From assembly GCA_021810175.1 (NCBI GenBank), contig JAJZJJ010000125.1:1-7568 (forward strand): a DNA stretch of 7,568 nt. Reading direction: 5' to 3'. Below the pieces are notes generated by a model, which worked only from the letters and a program-made list of their open reading frames with translations, was not told the origin of the DNA and made no database searches. The position numbers and the translations under genes were made by a program. This document shows positions 1-5,996 of the stretch, one piece after another. Every line of letters starts with the position of its first letter. The first letter of the stretch is position 1. This DNA comes from Acidobacteriota bacterium. Its GTDB lineage: Bacteria; Acidobacteriota; Terriglobia; Terriglobales; Acidobacteriaceae.

Positions 1-508
1 CCGCCGTCTCATCATCCGCCGGCGGAGTCAGCCGCACCGCATGCATCGCCACAGAAACCGCCTCCAGCATCGCCGCCTCGGCAAACGAAAGCCCATCCGG
101 CAGCCGGTACGCGATCCGCTCCGGAAGCACCACCATCTCCGCGAACGCGCCCATCCTCCGATAATCCCCGCAGGAAACACCCAGTACCTGCCGCTCCTCG
201 CACAGATTCACCTGCCCGCGACGGCAGAACACGCACCTTCCGCAATACACCGTCGAATCAAACGTCACGCGGTCTCCCACCGCAAACGTCTCGCATCGCG
301 CGCCCCGCGCCACCACCGTGCCCGCGGCCTCGTGCCCCATTATCAGCGGCGGAATCCGCCTCCCGCTCGACCCGTCAAACCCATGCACATCGCTGCCGCA
401 AATGCCGCACGCCTCTACCCGCACCAGCAGCTCATCCTCTGCCGGCTCCGGCGCCGGCATCTCCGTCATCTTCAGTTCCTTGTACGCGCTCAGTAAAAGA
501 GCCTTCAT
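1..508 (-). CDS. Zinc-dependent medium-chain alcohol dehydrogenase (5' part, cut by window edge)
   Basis: N-terminal 169 residues of a zinc-binding MDR-family dehydrogenase; the Rossmann NAD(P)-binding half lies beyond the left edge. The GroES-like catalytic domain is clear: CGICGSD at residues 34-40 with the first catalytic-zinc ligand Cys37, and the GHE motif at 58-60 supplying His59 and Glu60. Four cysteines at 89, 92, 95 and 103 form the structural-zinc lobe, so this is the two-zinc subtype. The enzyme would oxidise an alcohol or polyol to a ketone or aldehyde in the cytoplasm. The sequence style resembles sorbitol, galactitol-1-phosphate, butanediol or threonine dehydrogenases, but substrate cannot be read from this half. 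The ATG at 508 gives the usual MKAL-type N terminus; only a weak purine-rich stretch precedes it. Leucine is mostly CTG (10 of 14, no CTC), opposite to the plus-strand genes. Family confidence is high, exact function unknown. Confidence 0.93.
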   Translation of the reverse strand, partial: MKALLLSAYKELKMTEMPAPEPAEDELLVRVEACGICGSDVHGFDGSSGRRIPPLIMGHEAAGTVVARGARCETFAVGDRVTFDSTVYCGRCVFCRRGQVNLCEERQVLGVSCGDYRRMGAFAEMVVLPERIAYRLPDGLSFAEAAMLEAVSVAMHAVRLTPPADDETA

Positions 509-535
509 GCTTCTGCATCCTCGTCCAGGAATCAT

Positions 536-553
536 CGCACCATTTCTGGTGCG
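536..553. promoter_or_regulatory. 7-bp hairpin just upstream of the dehydrogenase
   Basis: A perfect inverted repeat, CGCACCA / TGGTGCG, with a four-base loop (TTTC) lies 28 bases before the dehydrogenase start. It could be an operator or a 5'-UTR hairpin. There is no T-run after it on the minus strand, so it is not an obvious terminator. Confidence 0.4.
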
Positions 554-748
554 CTGTTTGCTCCCAAGTCTACGCCTTGGCCTCTATGGTCATAAATTTG
601 CTCTTCTCGCCTACGCTGGCGGATCCGCTGCCGATAAACAACCACGCCAGATTGTTTGTTACAACACATGGTCATCTCGTTCATAGCTCAATCTATGTAC
701 TTTTTGCATAGACATTATGCGGAAGATGTAAAAGCTACCCGCAAAACC

Positions 749-777
749 TTGATATAGAAGGCACTTTGTCATAGATG
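749..777 (+). promoter_or_regulatory. Possible sigma70 promoter for the DUF4382 lipoprotein
   Basis: TTGATA (5 of 6 to the -35 consensus) is followed after 17 bases by TAGATG (weak -10, 3 of 6). Transcription would begin near 784, giving a leader of about 80 bases. The -10 overlaps the GTCAT-AG-ATGAC dyad at 768-779, which could be a repressor site. This is the best match I found in the gap but remains weak. Confidence 0.3.
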
Positions 778-855
778 ACGAAATCTTCACGCCGGCAACA
801 AGTCAGTTTTCTTGAGTCCGTTGTACAGTAACTTCGAACATCGCTTTCCCCCCAC

Positions 856-860
856 GGAGG
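856..860 (+). promoter_or_regulatory. Ribosome binding site GGAGG fixing the lipoprotein start
   Basis: GGAGG lies five bases before the ATG at 866. It selects that ATG over an in-frame upstream ATG at 812, which would add 18 residues ahead of the signal peptide. Confidence 0.8.
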
Positions 861-865
861 TATCC

Positions 866-2272
866 ATGAATCGCAAGCTTATCCTTGGCGCAGCCGCCGT
901 ACTTGCCGGCGCTGGCCTCACTGCTCTTACACTGACCGGGTGCGGTCAGGGCCCCATCAGCGGCAGCTCGGCCTCCGGAGCCAATGGCGCGGCCATGCTC
1001 GTGACCGTTGGTGATGCTCCTCTCAGCAACATCCTCTCGGCGCGCGTCACCGTCTCGTCCATCAGCCTCACGCCCTCCGGCGGCGGAAGCAACGTCACGG
1101 TGCTGTCCAGTCCCCGCACCATCGAGCTCTCCAGCCTCGGCGCCATTCAGGAACCCATTGAAACCGAAAATGTCGCCGCTGGAACTTACAGCGCCGTCAA
1201 TATCGACATAAGCTCCGCAAAGGTCACTTATGTCGACGCCTCCGGAAGTGTGGTCACAGGCACGGCGACCGTCAATTCGCCGAATGACACCGTCACGCTC
1301 AATCCCACACTCACCGTCACCCAGGGACAGGATGTCAATCTGCGCTTGAATTTCAATCTCGCTCAGTCCTTTGACCTCACCAGCTCGACCCTCACCTTCA
1401 CGCCGTCCATCACTTCGGTCGCCGCCTCCATCGAAAACGAAAACGAAGCCGACCGCGAAATCGAGGTTACCGGCTCGGTCGTGAGCATCAGTTCCACTTC
1501 CATCACGGTCAAATCGGCGTGCACCGGCGTTCAGTCCACCTTTACCATCAACTCTTCCACCCAGTTTGCCTCCAACATCACCGCCGGCAGTATCAAGCTG
1601 GGTTCCATCGTGACCGTGCGCGGCGCCATGCAGCCTGACGGCTCCTTGCTTGCCACTATGATCTCCGCGGCCATGGATGGTGGCGCATTCGGCAGCTCTG
1701 ACGGAGGCGGCGTTGGCATCGTCACGGCAGTCACCACAGACTCCGGCGGCAACGTCACGTCCTTCACCTTCGTCCCACGCGAAGACTTCAGCGATTTCCC
1801 CGGTGTGTCCGTGACCGTCTCGCTCGCGTCTTCCACCACCTACGGCCTCAGTGAAGGAGCCGTTGCAGATGGCATTTCCCCCACCGCCTTCACCAATGCA
1901 GAAATCTTCCCCGGCCAGTCCGTCGAAGTCATCGGAACCCTGTCCAGCAGCACCATTGCAGCGCAGGAAGTCGATCTCGCGCCGGAAAGTCTCGCCGGAA
2001 AACTCTCGGCAGCTCCGCAAGGCACGGCTCCGGACTACACCTTCACCCTCCAGTTGCCCACGCAGTCGTTCCTCACCACCTACGACTCGCTGACCACACT
2101 CAACGCCTCAACCAACTCGCAGACCGAGTACGAAGATGGACTCAGCTCCACCAGCTTCGCCTCGCTCGCTGCAGGCACAGCTCTCGAGATGCACGGCTAC
2201 CTGCTGCGCGACAGCTCCAACAACTACTCGCTCACCGTCTCGCACATCTCGCAGATCGAGACCGACAACTAA
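866..2272 (+). CDS. Secreted lipoprotein with DUF4382 and DUF5666-like domains
   Basis: 468 residues, Ser/Thr-rich. The N terminus is a lipoprotein signal: MNRK, a hydrophobic stretch at 5-23, then the lipobox LTGC with the lipidated Cys26, so the mature protein is likely membrane-anchored outside the cytoplasm. Residues about 42-190 match the DUF4382 pattern (short strands such as MLVTVGDAPLSN and RVTVSSISLTP, then AGTYSAVNIDI). Residues about 200-270 look like DUF5666 (GSVVSISSTSITVKS ... GSIVTVRGAMQPDGSLLAT). Two further beta-rich segments, about 280-372 and 376-466, look like diverged copies of the same fold. No catalytic motif is visible; function is unknown, and a surface or carbohydrate-binding role is speculation. 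The start was chosen for GGAGG and the signal peptide; adding the upstream ATG would bury the signal. The gene converges with panC, with a shared terminator between them. Confidence 0.88.
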   Translation: MNRKLILGAAAVLAGAGLTALTLTGCGQGPISGSSASGANGAAMLVTVGDAPLSNILSARVTVSSISLTPSGGGSNVTVLSSPRTIELSSLGAIQEPIETENVAAGTYSAVNIDISSAKVTYVDASGSVVTGTATVNSPNDTVTLNPTLTVTQGQDVNLRLNFNLAQSFDLTSSTLTFTPSITSVAASIENENEADREIEVTGSVVSISSTSITVKSACTGVQSTFTINSSTQFASNITAGSIKLGSIVTVRGAMQPDGSLLATMISAAMDGGAFGSSDGGGVGIVTAVTTDSGGNVTSFTFVPREDFSDFPGVSVTVSLASSTTYGLSEGAVADGISPTAFTNAEIFPGQSVEVIGTLSSSTIAAQEVDLAPESLAGKLSAAPQGTAPDYTFTLQLPTQSFLTTYDSLTTLNASTNSQTEYEDGLSSTSFASLAAGTALEMHGYLLRDSSNNYSLTVSHISQIETDN

Positions 2273-2298
2273 CCTCCGGCCGCAGCATGCCGCAATCA

Positions 2299-2329
2299 GA
2301 TGAGCCCCGCCTGAAAAGCGGGGCTCATC
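2299..2329 (+). terminator. Intrinsic terminator between the lipoprotein gene and panC
   Basis: A perfect 12-bp stem (GATGAGCCCCGC at 2299-2310 with its complement at 2318-2329) closes a 7-base loop, 26 bases after the lipoprotein stop. A moderately T-rich stretch follows on the plus strand. It sits in the 89-base gap between convergent genes and may also block read-through from panC, though no T-run follows on that side. Confidence 0.8.
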
Positions 2330-2361
2330 CATTTCTGCAGGTTCTTTCGTCTTTGCCGCGC

Positions 2362-3273
2362 TCACGCCTGCGCGGGAATCACATTCACCAGGAACGGCTC
2401 TTCCAGCAGCACGTTGTCGATCAGCCGCGTACCTCCCACAAACGCCGCCAAAACCACCAGCGCCCGGCCTTCCACTTCGCTCACGTCTTCCAGCGTCTTC
2501 GGATTCACCACCTTCAAATAGTCAATCCGCACCGTCGGCTCATACGCCATCACAAATAGCCCTGCCGATAGCAGCCGCTCTGCCGAGCGTTCTCCTTCCG
2601 CAAACCGGCTCTGGATCACCCGCAGCGTCTTATGCAGCACCAGCGCCTGCTCGTGTTCGTCCGGCAATAAGTAACCATTACGGCTACTCATGGCCAGCCC
2701 GTCGTCCTCGCGCACAATCGGACACACCACCAGTTCCGTCCTGAAGTGCAGATCCCGCACCATCCGCCGCAGCACCGCCACCTGCGCCGCATCCTTCTGC
2801 CCAAAAAACGCCCGGTCCGGCTCCACAATATGAAACAGCTTCGCCACCACCGTCGCCACGCCGCGAAAATGCCCCGGCCTCGAAGCCCCGTCCAGCCGTT
2901 CTCCAATCGGCCCCACATCTACATATGTGGTCGTGCCCGGCGGATACATTTCCATCACATCCGGCATGAACACCGCGTCCACGCCCTCGCGCTCCAGCAG
3001 CGCGCAATCCGCGTCCACATTGCGCGGGTACCGGTCGTAATCCTCCCGCGGCCCAAACTGTGTCGGATTCACAAAAATGGACACCACCACCGCGTCGCAG
3101 CGGTCTTTCGCCGCCCGCACCAGGCTCAGATGCCCCTCATGCAGCGCGCCCATCGTCGGTACCAGCCCGATACTCCGCGCACCGTGTATCTTTCCATTCC
3201 CTGCAGCCGCAGGCTGCCCACGCAGACTCTGCACTGCTGCCCGCATCTCGTCGACGGTCTTGATCCGTTGCAT
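2362..3273 (-). CDS. panC: Pantothenate synthetase (pantoate--beta-alanine ligase)
   Basis: Condenses pantoate with beta-alanine, using ATP through a pantoyl-adenylate intermediate, in the last step of pantothenate synthesis (cytoplasm). 303 residues; the family is usually about 280-290. The family signatures are all present in order: PTMGALHEGH at 39-48 (HIGH-like nucleotidyltransferase motif), FVNPTQFG at 67-74, RPGHFRGV at 132-139, FFGQKDAAQ at 156-164 and MSSRN at 195-199 (KMSKS-like). The extra length is mainly a small insert at about residues 19-33 before the first strand, and a short C-terminal tail. The ATG directly abuts the panB stop codon (TAA then ATG), so translation is probably coupled; AAGG lies about 5 bases upstream within the end of panB. 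No missing catalytic residue was noticed. A short hairpin terminator lies downstream at 2299-2329. Confidence 0.97.
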   Translation of the reverse strand: MQRIKTVDEMRAAVQSLRGQPAAAGNGKIHGARSIGLVPTMGALHEGHLSLVRAAKDRCDAVVVSIFVNPTQFGPREDYDRYPRNVDADCALLEREGVDAVFMPDVMEMYPPGTTTYVDVGPIGERLDGASRPGHFRGVATVVAKLFHIVEPDRAFFGQKDAAQVAVLRRMVRDLHFRTELVVCPIVREDDGLAMSSRNGYLLPDEHEQALVLHKTLRVIQSRFAEGERSAERLLSAGLFVMAYEPTVRIDYLKVVNPKTLEDVSEVEGRALVVLAAFVGGTRLIDNVLLEEPFLVNVIPAQA

Positions 3274-4164
3274 TTACGCCTTGCGTGCCAGCGTTGCCTG
3301 CGCCTCGGCTGGCAGATGGTAACTTTCCGCGTCAGAAGGAAATTCCCTCTGCGTCACATCCCGCACATACCCGGCAAGCGCCTCGCGAAACAGCGCCGCC
3401 GCGTCCGCATACTGCCGTACAAACTTCGGGGGCCTGCTAAAGCTCAAATTCACAAGATCATGAAACACGAGGATTTGTCCATCGCAATCTGGACCCGCGC
3501 CAATTCCGATCGTCGGAATCCCTACTTCTTCGGTAATCCGCGCCGCCACTTCCCTTGGCATCCCCTCCAGCACCAGCAGCACCGCGCCCGCCGACTCCAG
3601 CGCATGCGCGTCGTGCATCAGCTTCCCGATCGCCGCCACCGTCTTGCCCTGCACCTTGTAGCCGCCCATCCGGTGAACCGACTGCGGCGTCAGTCCCAGG
3701 TGTCCCACCACCGGAATTTCTGCGTCCGTCAGCCGCTCTACCATCTCCGCACGCGACGCTCCGCCCTCAATCTTCACCGCCTCTGCGCCGCCTTCCTTCA
3801 CAAACCGCGCCGCGTTCGCCACCGCCTCGGCCGCCGTCACCTGGTACGACCCATACGGCATATCCGCTACCAGAACCGCGCGCCGCACCGCACGCCGCAC
3901 CGCACGCGTATGATGCAGCATCTCGTCTACCGTAACCGGCAGCGTGCTCTCGTAGCCCATCACCACCATCGCCAGCGAATCCCCCACCAGGATCAGATCC
4001 ACCCCGGCTTCGTCCACCAGCCGCGCCGTCGCGTAGTCGTACGCCGTCAGCGCCGTAATCGGCTGCCCATGCTCTTTTTTCTCTTGTAGTGTCTGAAACG
4101 TAACCTTGGCCGGAACAGCCTGCGGTCCAGCGCTCTCGGCGCTGCCAAAGTGCGGTATGCTCAT
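3274..4164 (-). CDS. panB: 3-methyl-2-oxobutanoate (ketopantoate) hydroxymethyltransferase
   Basis: Transfers a hydroxymethyl group from 5,10-methylene-tetrahydrofolate to alpha-ketoisovalerate to give ketopantoate, the committed step of the pantothenate branch. 296 residues, longer than the roughly 264-residue E. coli enzyme because of about 17 extra residues at the N terminus and a short C-terminal tail. Motifs in order: TAYDYATA at 40-47, VGDSLAMVVMG at 60-70, ADMPYGSY at 100-107, KIEGG at 131-135, GHLGLTPQS at 154-162, LVLEGMP at 197-203 and IGIGAGPDCDGQILV near 219-233. By comparison with the E. coli protein from memory, Asp62, Asp101 and Glu133 would be the metal/substrate ligands and Glu200 the catalytic acid/base, all present. 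GGAG lies six bases before the ATG at 4164. It is the first gene of a two-gene operon with panC. Residues 90-97 are encoded by an exact 12-base tandem repeat, but local spacing matches E. coli. Confidence 0.97.
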   Translation of the reverse strand: MSIPHFGSAESAGPQAVPAKVTFQTLQEKKEHGQPITALTAYDYATARLVDEAGVDLILVGDSLAMVVMGYESTLPVTVDEMLHHTRAVRRAVRRAVLVADMPYGSYQVTAAEAVANAARFVKEGGAEAVKIEGGASRAEMVERLTDAEIPVVGHLGLTPQSVHRMGGYKVQGKTVAAIGKLMHDAHALESAGAVLLVLEGMPREVAARITEEVGIPTIGIGAGPDCDGQILVFHDLVNLSFSRPPKFVRQYADAAALFREALAGYVRDVTQREFPSDAESYHLPAEAQATLARKA

Positions 4165-4298
4165 CGTCGTCTCCAGTGCAGCTCCCCTCGCTTGGCGGAT
4201 GCTACCCGAATACCTCAGACCTTACGCCCACCACCCCACTTTCGTAAAGCCAATCCGCCCTCCTGCCCATCCACAATCCGCCATTATCAACAGAGCAA

Positions 4299-4327
4299 CT
4301 TATGGTTTTACGAATATTGAAATCCAA
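4299..4327 (-). promoter_or_regulatory. Tentative panBC promoter
   Basis: On the minus strand, TTGGAT (4322-4327) and CATAAG (4299-4304) are 17 bases apart. The -10 matches 4 of 6 consensus bases and the -35 only 3 of 6. This would give a panB leader of about 128 bases containing the two CAATCCGCC direct repeats. Other AT-rich stretches nearby could serve instead. Confidence 0.2.
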
Positions 4328-4429
4328 ACTCCTACCAGATTCTGAAACCCTCCCGGCTCGCTCCAGCCCTAACCTTTTGATTCCATTACAACCCCGAAAC
4401 GGCACTCGAATTGCGAATAAGCTTGGCAG

Positions 4430-4626
4430 CCAGAGACGTAAAGGCTCCCCTATTAGAGAGCCTGCAAGTTCGCTCCGGTTCGCGAGAGCTGAGACCTACG
4501 CGGTTTCGCCCCGGCCGGAGCATCAAGTCCCAATCTCCATCAAGTCCATGGATAGGGCATTTTCCGGGAGGCCAGTGACTGGCCATCATGATCGCCGTCT
4601 GCCCCGCGGACGGCGATTCTGTTTTG
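4430..4626 (+). ncRNA. Candidate structured RNA with terminal hairpin (unidentified)
   Basis: Four stem-loops lie in series in a gene-free stretch: AGGCTC / GAGCCT (4442-4447 with 4458-4463), GCTCCGG / CCGGAGC (4472-4478 with 4515-4521, enclosing 36 bases), a near-palindrome GGCCAGT-G-ACTGGCC (4570-4584), and a 9-bp terminator-like hairpin (4591-4617). A 10-base direct repeat CATCAAGTCC occurs at 4521-4530 and 4538-4547. It fits no RNA family I can recall, and no clear promoter was found upstream. It could be a small RNA, an attenuator remnant or, read on the minus strand, a far-upstream panB leader. The hairpins are seen; the RNA is inferred. Confidence 0.25.
4591..4626 (+). terminator. Terminator-like hairpin in the intergenic region
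   Basis: ATCGCCGTC (4591-4599) pairs perfectly with GACGGCGAT (4609-4617) around a 9-base loop, followed by TCTGTTTTG. It terminates plus-strand transcription though no protein gene lies on that strand for about 2.3 kb upstream, which is the main reason to suspect a transcript here. Confidence 0.55.
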
Positions 4627-4666
4627 CGCCTTTCCCCGCTCCCGGCGCATCTAAGAAATAGATCAC

Positions 4667-4695
4667 TTGTCAACGCCTCCAGCTCGGAGTAATAT
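4667..4695 (+). promoter_or_regulatory. Sigma70-type promoter for the gene at 5044
   Basis: TTGTCA (5 of 6) and TAATAT (4 of 6) are separated by exactly 17 bases, the best promoter match in the window. Transcription would start near 4702. It sits just after the terminator-like hairpin, as expected if a new transcription unit begins here. Confidence 0.55.
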
Positions 4696-4701
4696 CGTCT
4701 T

Positions 4702-5043
4702 TGCCTATCGAGTAGCTGATGCCCGCCCCTTGGAAAGGCCGGCTCGCTGCATACATCGACTAGTCAAGACCCAGTGATCAGTGCCCTTACACCGTCCGCG
4801 GCATCTCTTTGCAGCGGTTCATCGTTCGGTGAAGGAAACCATTCGGAGTGTTGCACGTTCGAAATTCGGCTCGGTTGCGTTCCGCAGGCTCGCGGCTTTC
4901 CACCGCTGGCCCCGTTGCGTCCGTAGGGCTCGATGCAGATCGCCCCTCGGCCTGCCGTTAACTATGGCCTTTTGACCATCGCCGCCCCGTTTCCTCCGTA
5001 GAAACACGCGGCACTAACTATAAGTGCACCAGGAAGTGCAAGC
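4702..5043 (+). other. Probable long 5' leader, possibly structured
   Basis: If the promoter at 4667-4695 is real, about 340 bases are transcribed before the start codon at 5044. The leader holds small hairpins, for example TCATC-GTTC-GGTGA near 4820, and a pair of imperfect 19-base direct repeats, GTTGCGT...CTCG at 4874-4892 and 4914-4932, exactly 40 bases apart. No known riboswitch consensus was recognised. AGGA at 5031-5034 is the likely ribosome site. A second, closer promoter around TATAAG (5019-5024) cannot be excluded, but it has no good -35. Confidence 0.35.
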
Positions 5044-5982
5044 ATGACACCAGAGCAGAACGAGACGCAGGGCTTCGCGGATTCGCAAGCCAGCTTCCCG
5101 CCGCCATCCGCGCCCGCACAGGGCTCCACAGCCGCTGAGACCGCCGACTCCTCCGCCCAGGCCAACGGCCAGAACCAGGGAGGCGGTCACGGCCGCCGTC
5201 GCCGCCGCCGCAAAAAGAACAAGCAGGCCCAGCAAAACCAGCAGGCCAGCCCCGGAAACCAGCAGCAACAGCAGGCCAACCCCGGAAACCAGCAGCCGCG
5301 CAAGCAAAAGAATCAGCAGAAGTTCCAGCGCCAGGCCAACCCCGGAAACAACTACGGCAACGGCAATGGACAGGGCGGTGGCCGCCGCAAAAACAAGCAG
5401 CGCAAGCAGCACACCTTCGTCGGCCCCATGGACCACAGCTACCGCGCCGTCAACGGCAACGTCGCCGACGCCCCGCCTGCCACCATCGATGTCCGCAACG
5501 GCACCGTCAACGGCAATGTCGGCGGCTATATGGACTCCATCTGGGACGCCCCGCTCCCCGTCCGCAAAGATGCGCCCACACGCATCTTCTGCTTCATTGA
5601 CGACCTCTTCTTCGTCGCCAAAATCAACGAGGTCGCGCGCAAAACAGGCATCAAGGTCGGCTTCCTCAAGGGCGCCGAGAAGGAAGTCGTCGCCAAACTG
5701 ATGGAAACCCCCGAAGAGGAGCGCCCTTCGCTCATCATCTTCGACCTCAACAACGCCAACGCCAAACCTCTCACCCTGATCCCAAAGATCAAGGCAAAGT
5801 TCAAGCGCGGAACCTCTGTCGTCGGATTCCTCTCCCACATCCAGGGCGACCTCAAGGTCAAGGCGCTCGAAGCCGGCTGCGATACAGTCATGCCACGCAG
5901 CGCCTTCTCCCAGAACCTGCCCAACCTGCTCCTCCGTCACGGCCTCGAAGAAGAAGCCTTCGACGCCCTCGACCGGATGTAA
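5044..5982 (+). CDS. Receiver-like domain protein with basic Q/N-rich disordered N terminus
   Basis: 312 residues in two parts. Residues 1-175 are low-complexity and probably disordered: an acidic/Ser/Pro start, a run of Arg/Lys at 51-60, Gln/Asn-rich 10-residue repeats with (S/N)PGN at 69-102, a second basic patch at 114-121, and two VNGNV motifs (136-140 and 155-159). Residues about 178-300 look like a CheY-type alpha/beta receiver: hydrophobic strand ending in Asp186-Asp187, LIIFDL with Asp234 in the phospho-acceptor place, VVGFLS with Ser264 in the Thr/Ser place, and TVMPRSAF where the invariant Lys is Arg285. It may be a pseudo-receiver or a receiver with altered chemistry. No output domain follows. 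The basic tail suggests RNA, ribosome or DNA binding, but this is inference. The ATG at 5044 follows AGGA at a 9-base spacing. It stands alone, with its own promoter and terminator. Product name unknown. Confidence 0.85.
   Translation: MTPEQNETQGFADSQASFPPPSAPAQGSTAAETADSSAQANGQNQGGGHGRRRRRRKKNKQAQQNQQASPGNQQQQQANPGNQQPRKQKNQQKFQRQANPGNNYGNGNGQGGGRRKNKQRKQHTFVGPMDHSYRAVNGNVADAPPATIDVRNGTVNGNVGGYMDSIWDAPLPVRKDAPTRIFCFIDDLFFVAKINEVARKTGIKVGFLKGAEKEVVAKLMETPEEERPSLIIFDLNNANAKPLTLIPKIKAKFKRGTSVVGFLSHIQGDLKVKALEAGCDTVMPRSAFSQNLPNLLLRHGLEEEAFDALDRM
5242..5350 (+). repeat. In-frame 30-base-register repeats encoding QA(S/N)PGN
   Basis: A near-identical unit beginning CAGGCCA(G/A)CCCCGGAAAC occurs at 5242, 5272 and 5332, spaced 30 and 60 bases, so all copies keep the reading frame and a 10-residue period. 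The slot between copies two and three is a diverged unit. It codes for part of the Q/N-rich disordered region and probably arose by local duplication. Confidence 0.75.
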
Positions 5983-5996
5983 GCAGTAGGAAATGT

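Larger units (their letters stand above)
509..865. other. Divergent intergenic region rich in short inverted repeats
   Basis: This 357-base stretch separates the minus-strand dehydrogenase from the plus-strand lipoprotein and is clearly more AT-rich than the genes. It holds no convincing gene; reading frames crossing it are low-complexity or start inside the dehydrogenase. It contains several dyads: a hairpin at 536-553, AAACAA-N10-TTGTTT at 636-657, TTGT-T-ACAA at 656-664, CATAG-N6-CTATG at 682-697, GCATA-N5-TATGC at 706-720 and GTCAT-AG-ATGAC at 768-779. It probably carries promoters for both flanking genes and perhaps operator sites. Confidence 0.6.
4165..5043. other. Long gene-free region between panB and the receiver-like gene
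   Basis: 879 bases with no convincing protein gene: frames here are short, lack good ribosome sites and have no recognisable family. The left part (4165-about 4330) is the panB upstream region, with a 9-base direct repeat CAATCCGCC at 4251-4259 and 4274-4282. The middle (about 4430-4626) has several stem-loops ending in a terminator-like hairpin. The right part begins with a good promoter (4667-4695) and runs as a roughly 340-base leader into the gene at 5044. No tRNA, tmRNA, RNase P RNA or SRP RNA signature was recognised on either strand. Confidence 0.6.

Noticed and set aside
318..686. Plus-strand frame running from the dehydrogenase into the intergenic gap
   Set aside because: It starts inside the dehydrogenase gene on the opposite strand and has no family similarity or ribosome site.
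803..2020. 405-codon open frame on the minus strand opposite the lipoprotein gene
   Set aside because: Gly/Asp-rich, no recognisable family and no ribosome site; it is the complement of the well-supported lipoprotein gene and stays open because of codon bias.
2746..4089. 447-codon plus-strand frame spanning panC and panB
   Set aside because: His/Arg-rich low-complexity translation crossing two confirmed genes on the other strand; a shadow of GC-rich coding DNA.
4415..4480. Resemblance to a cyclic-di-GMP-I riboswitch (GACGTAAAGG-like stretch)
   Set aside because: The conserved core on the 3' side and the required paired elements are missing; only a short stretch is similar.
4302..4661. Open frames within the panB upstream region (plus 4302-4661, minus 4386-4673)
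   Set aside because: No ribosome site, no family, and both overlap the stem-loops and terminator-like hairpin.
4840..4900. Possible tRNA because of a GTTCGAAAT stretch
   Set aside because: The bases around it do not form a T-stem, and no anticodon or acceptor stem is found.
5014..5940. 308-codon minus-strand frame opposite the receiver-like gene
   Set aside because: Its Leu/Val-rich tracts are the complement of the Q/N-rich repeats, and it would end in the leader; the plus-strand frame has the ribosome site, the fold and the terminator.
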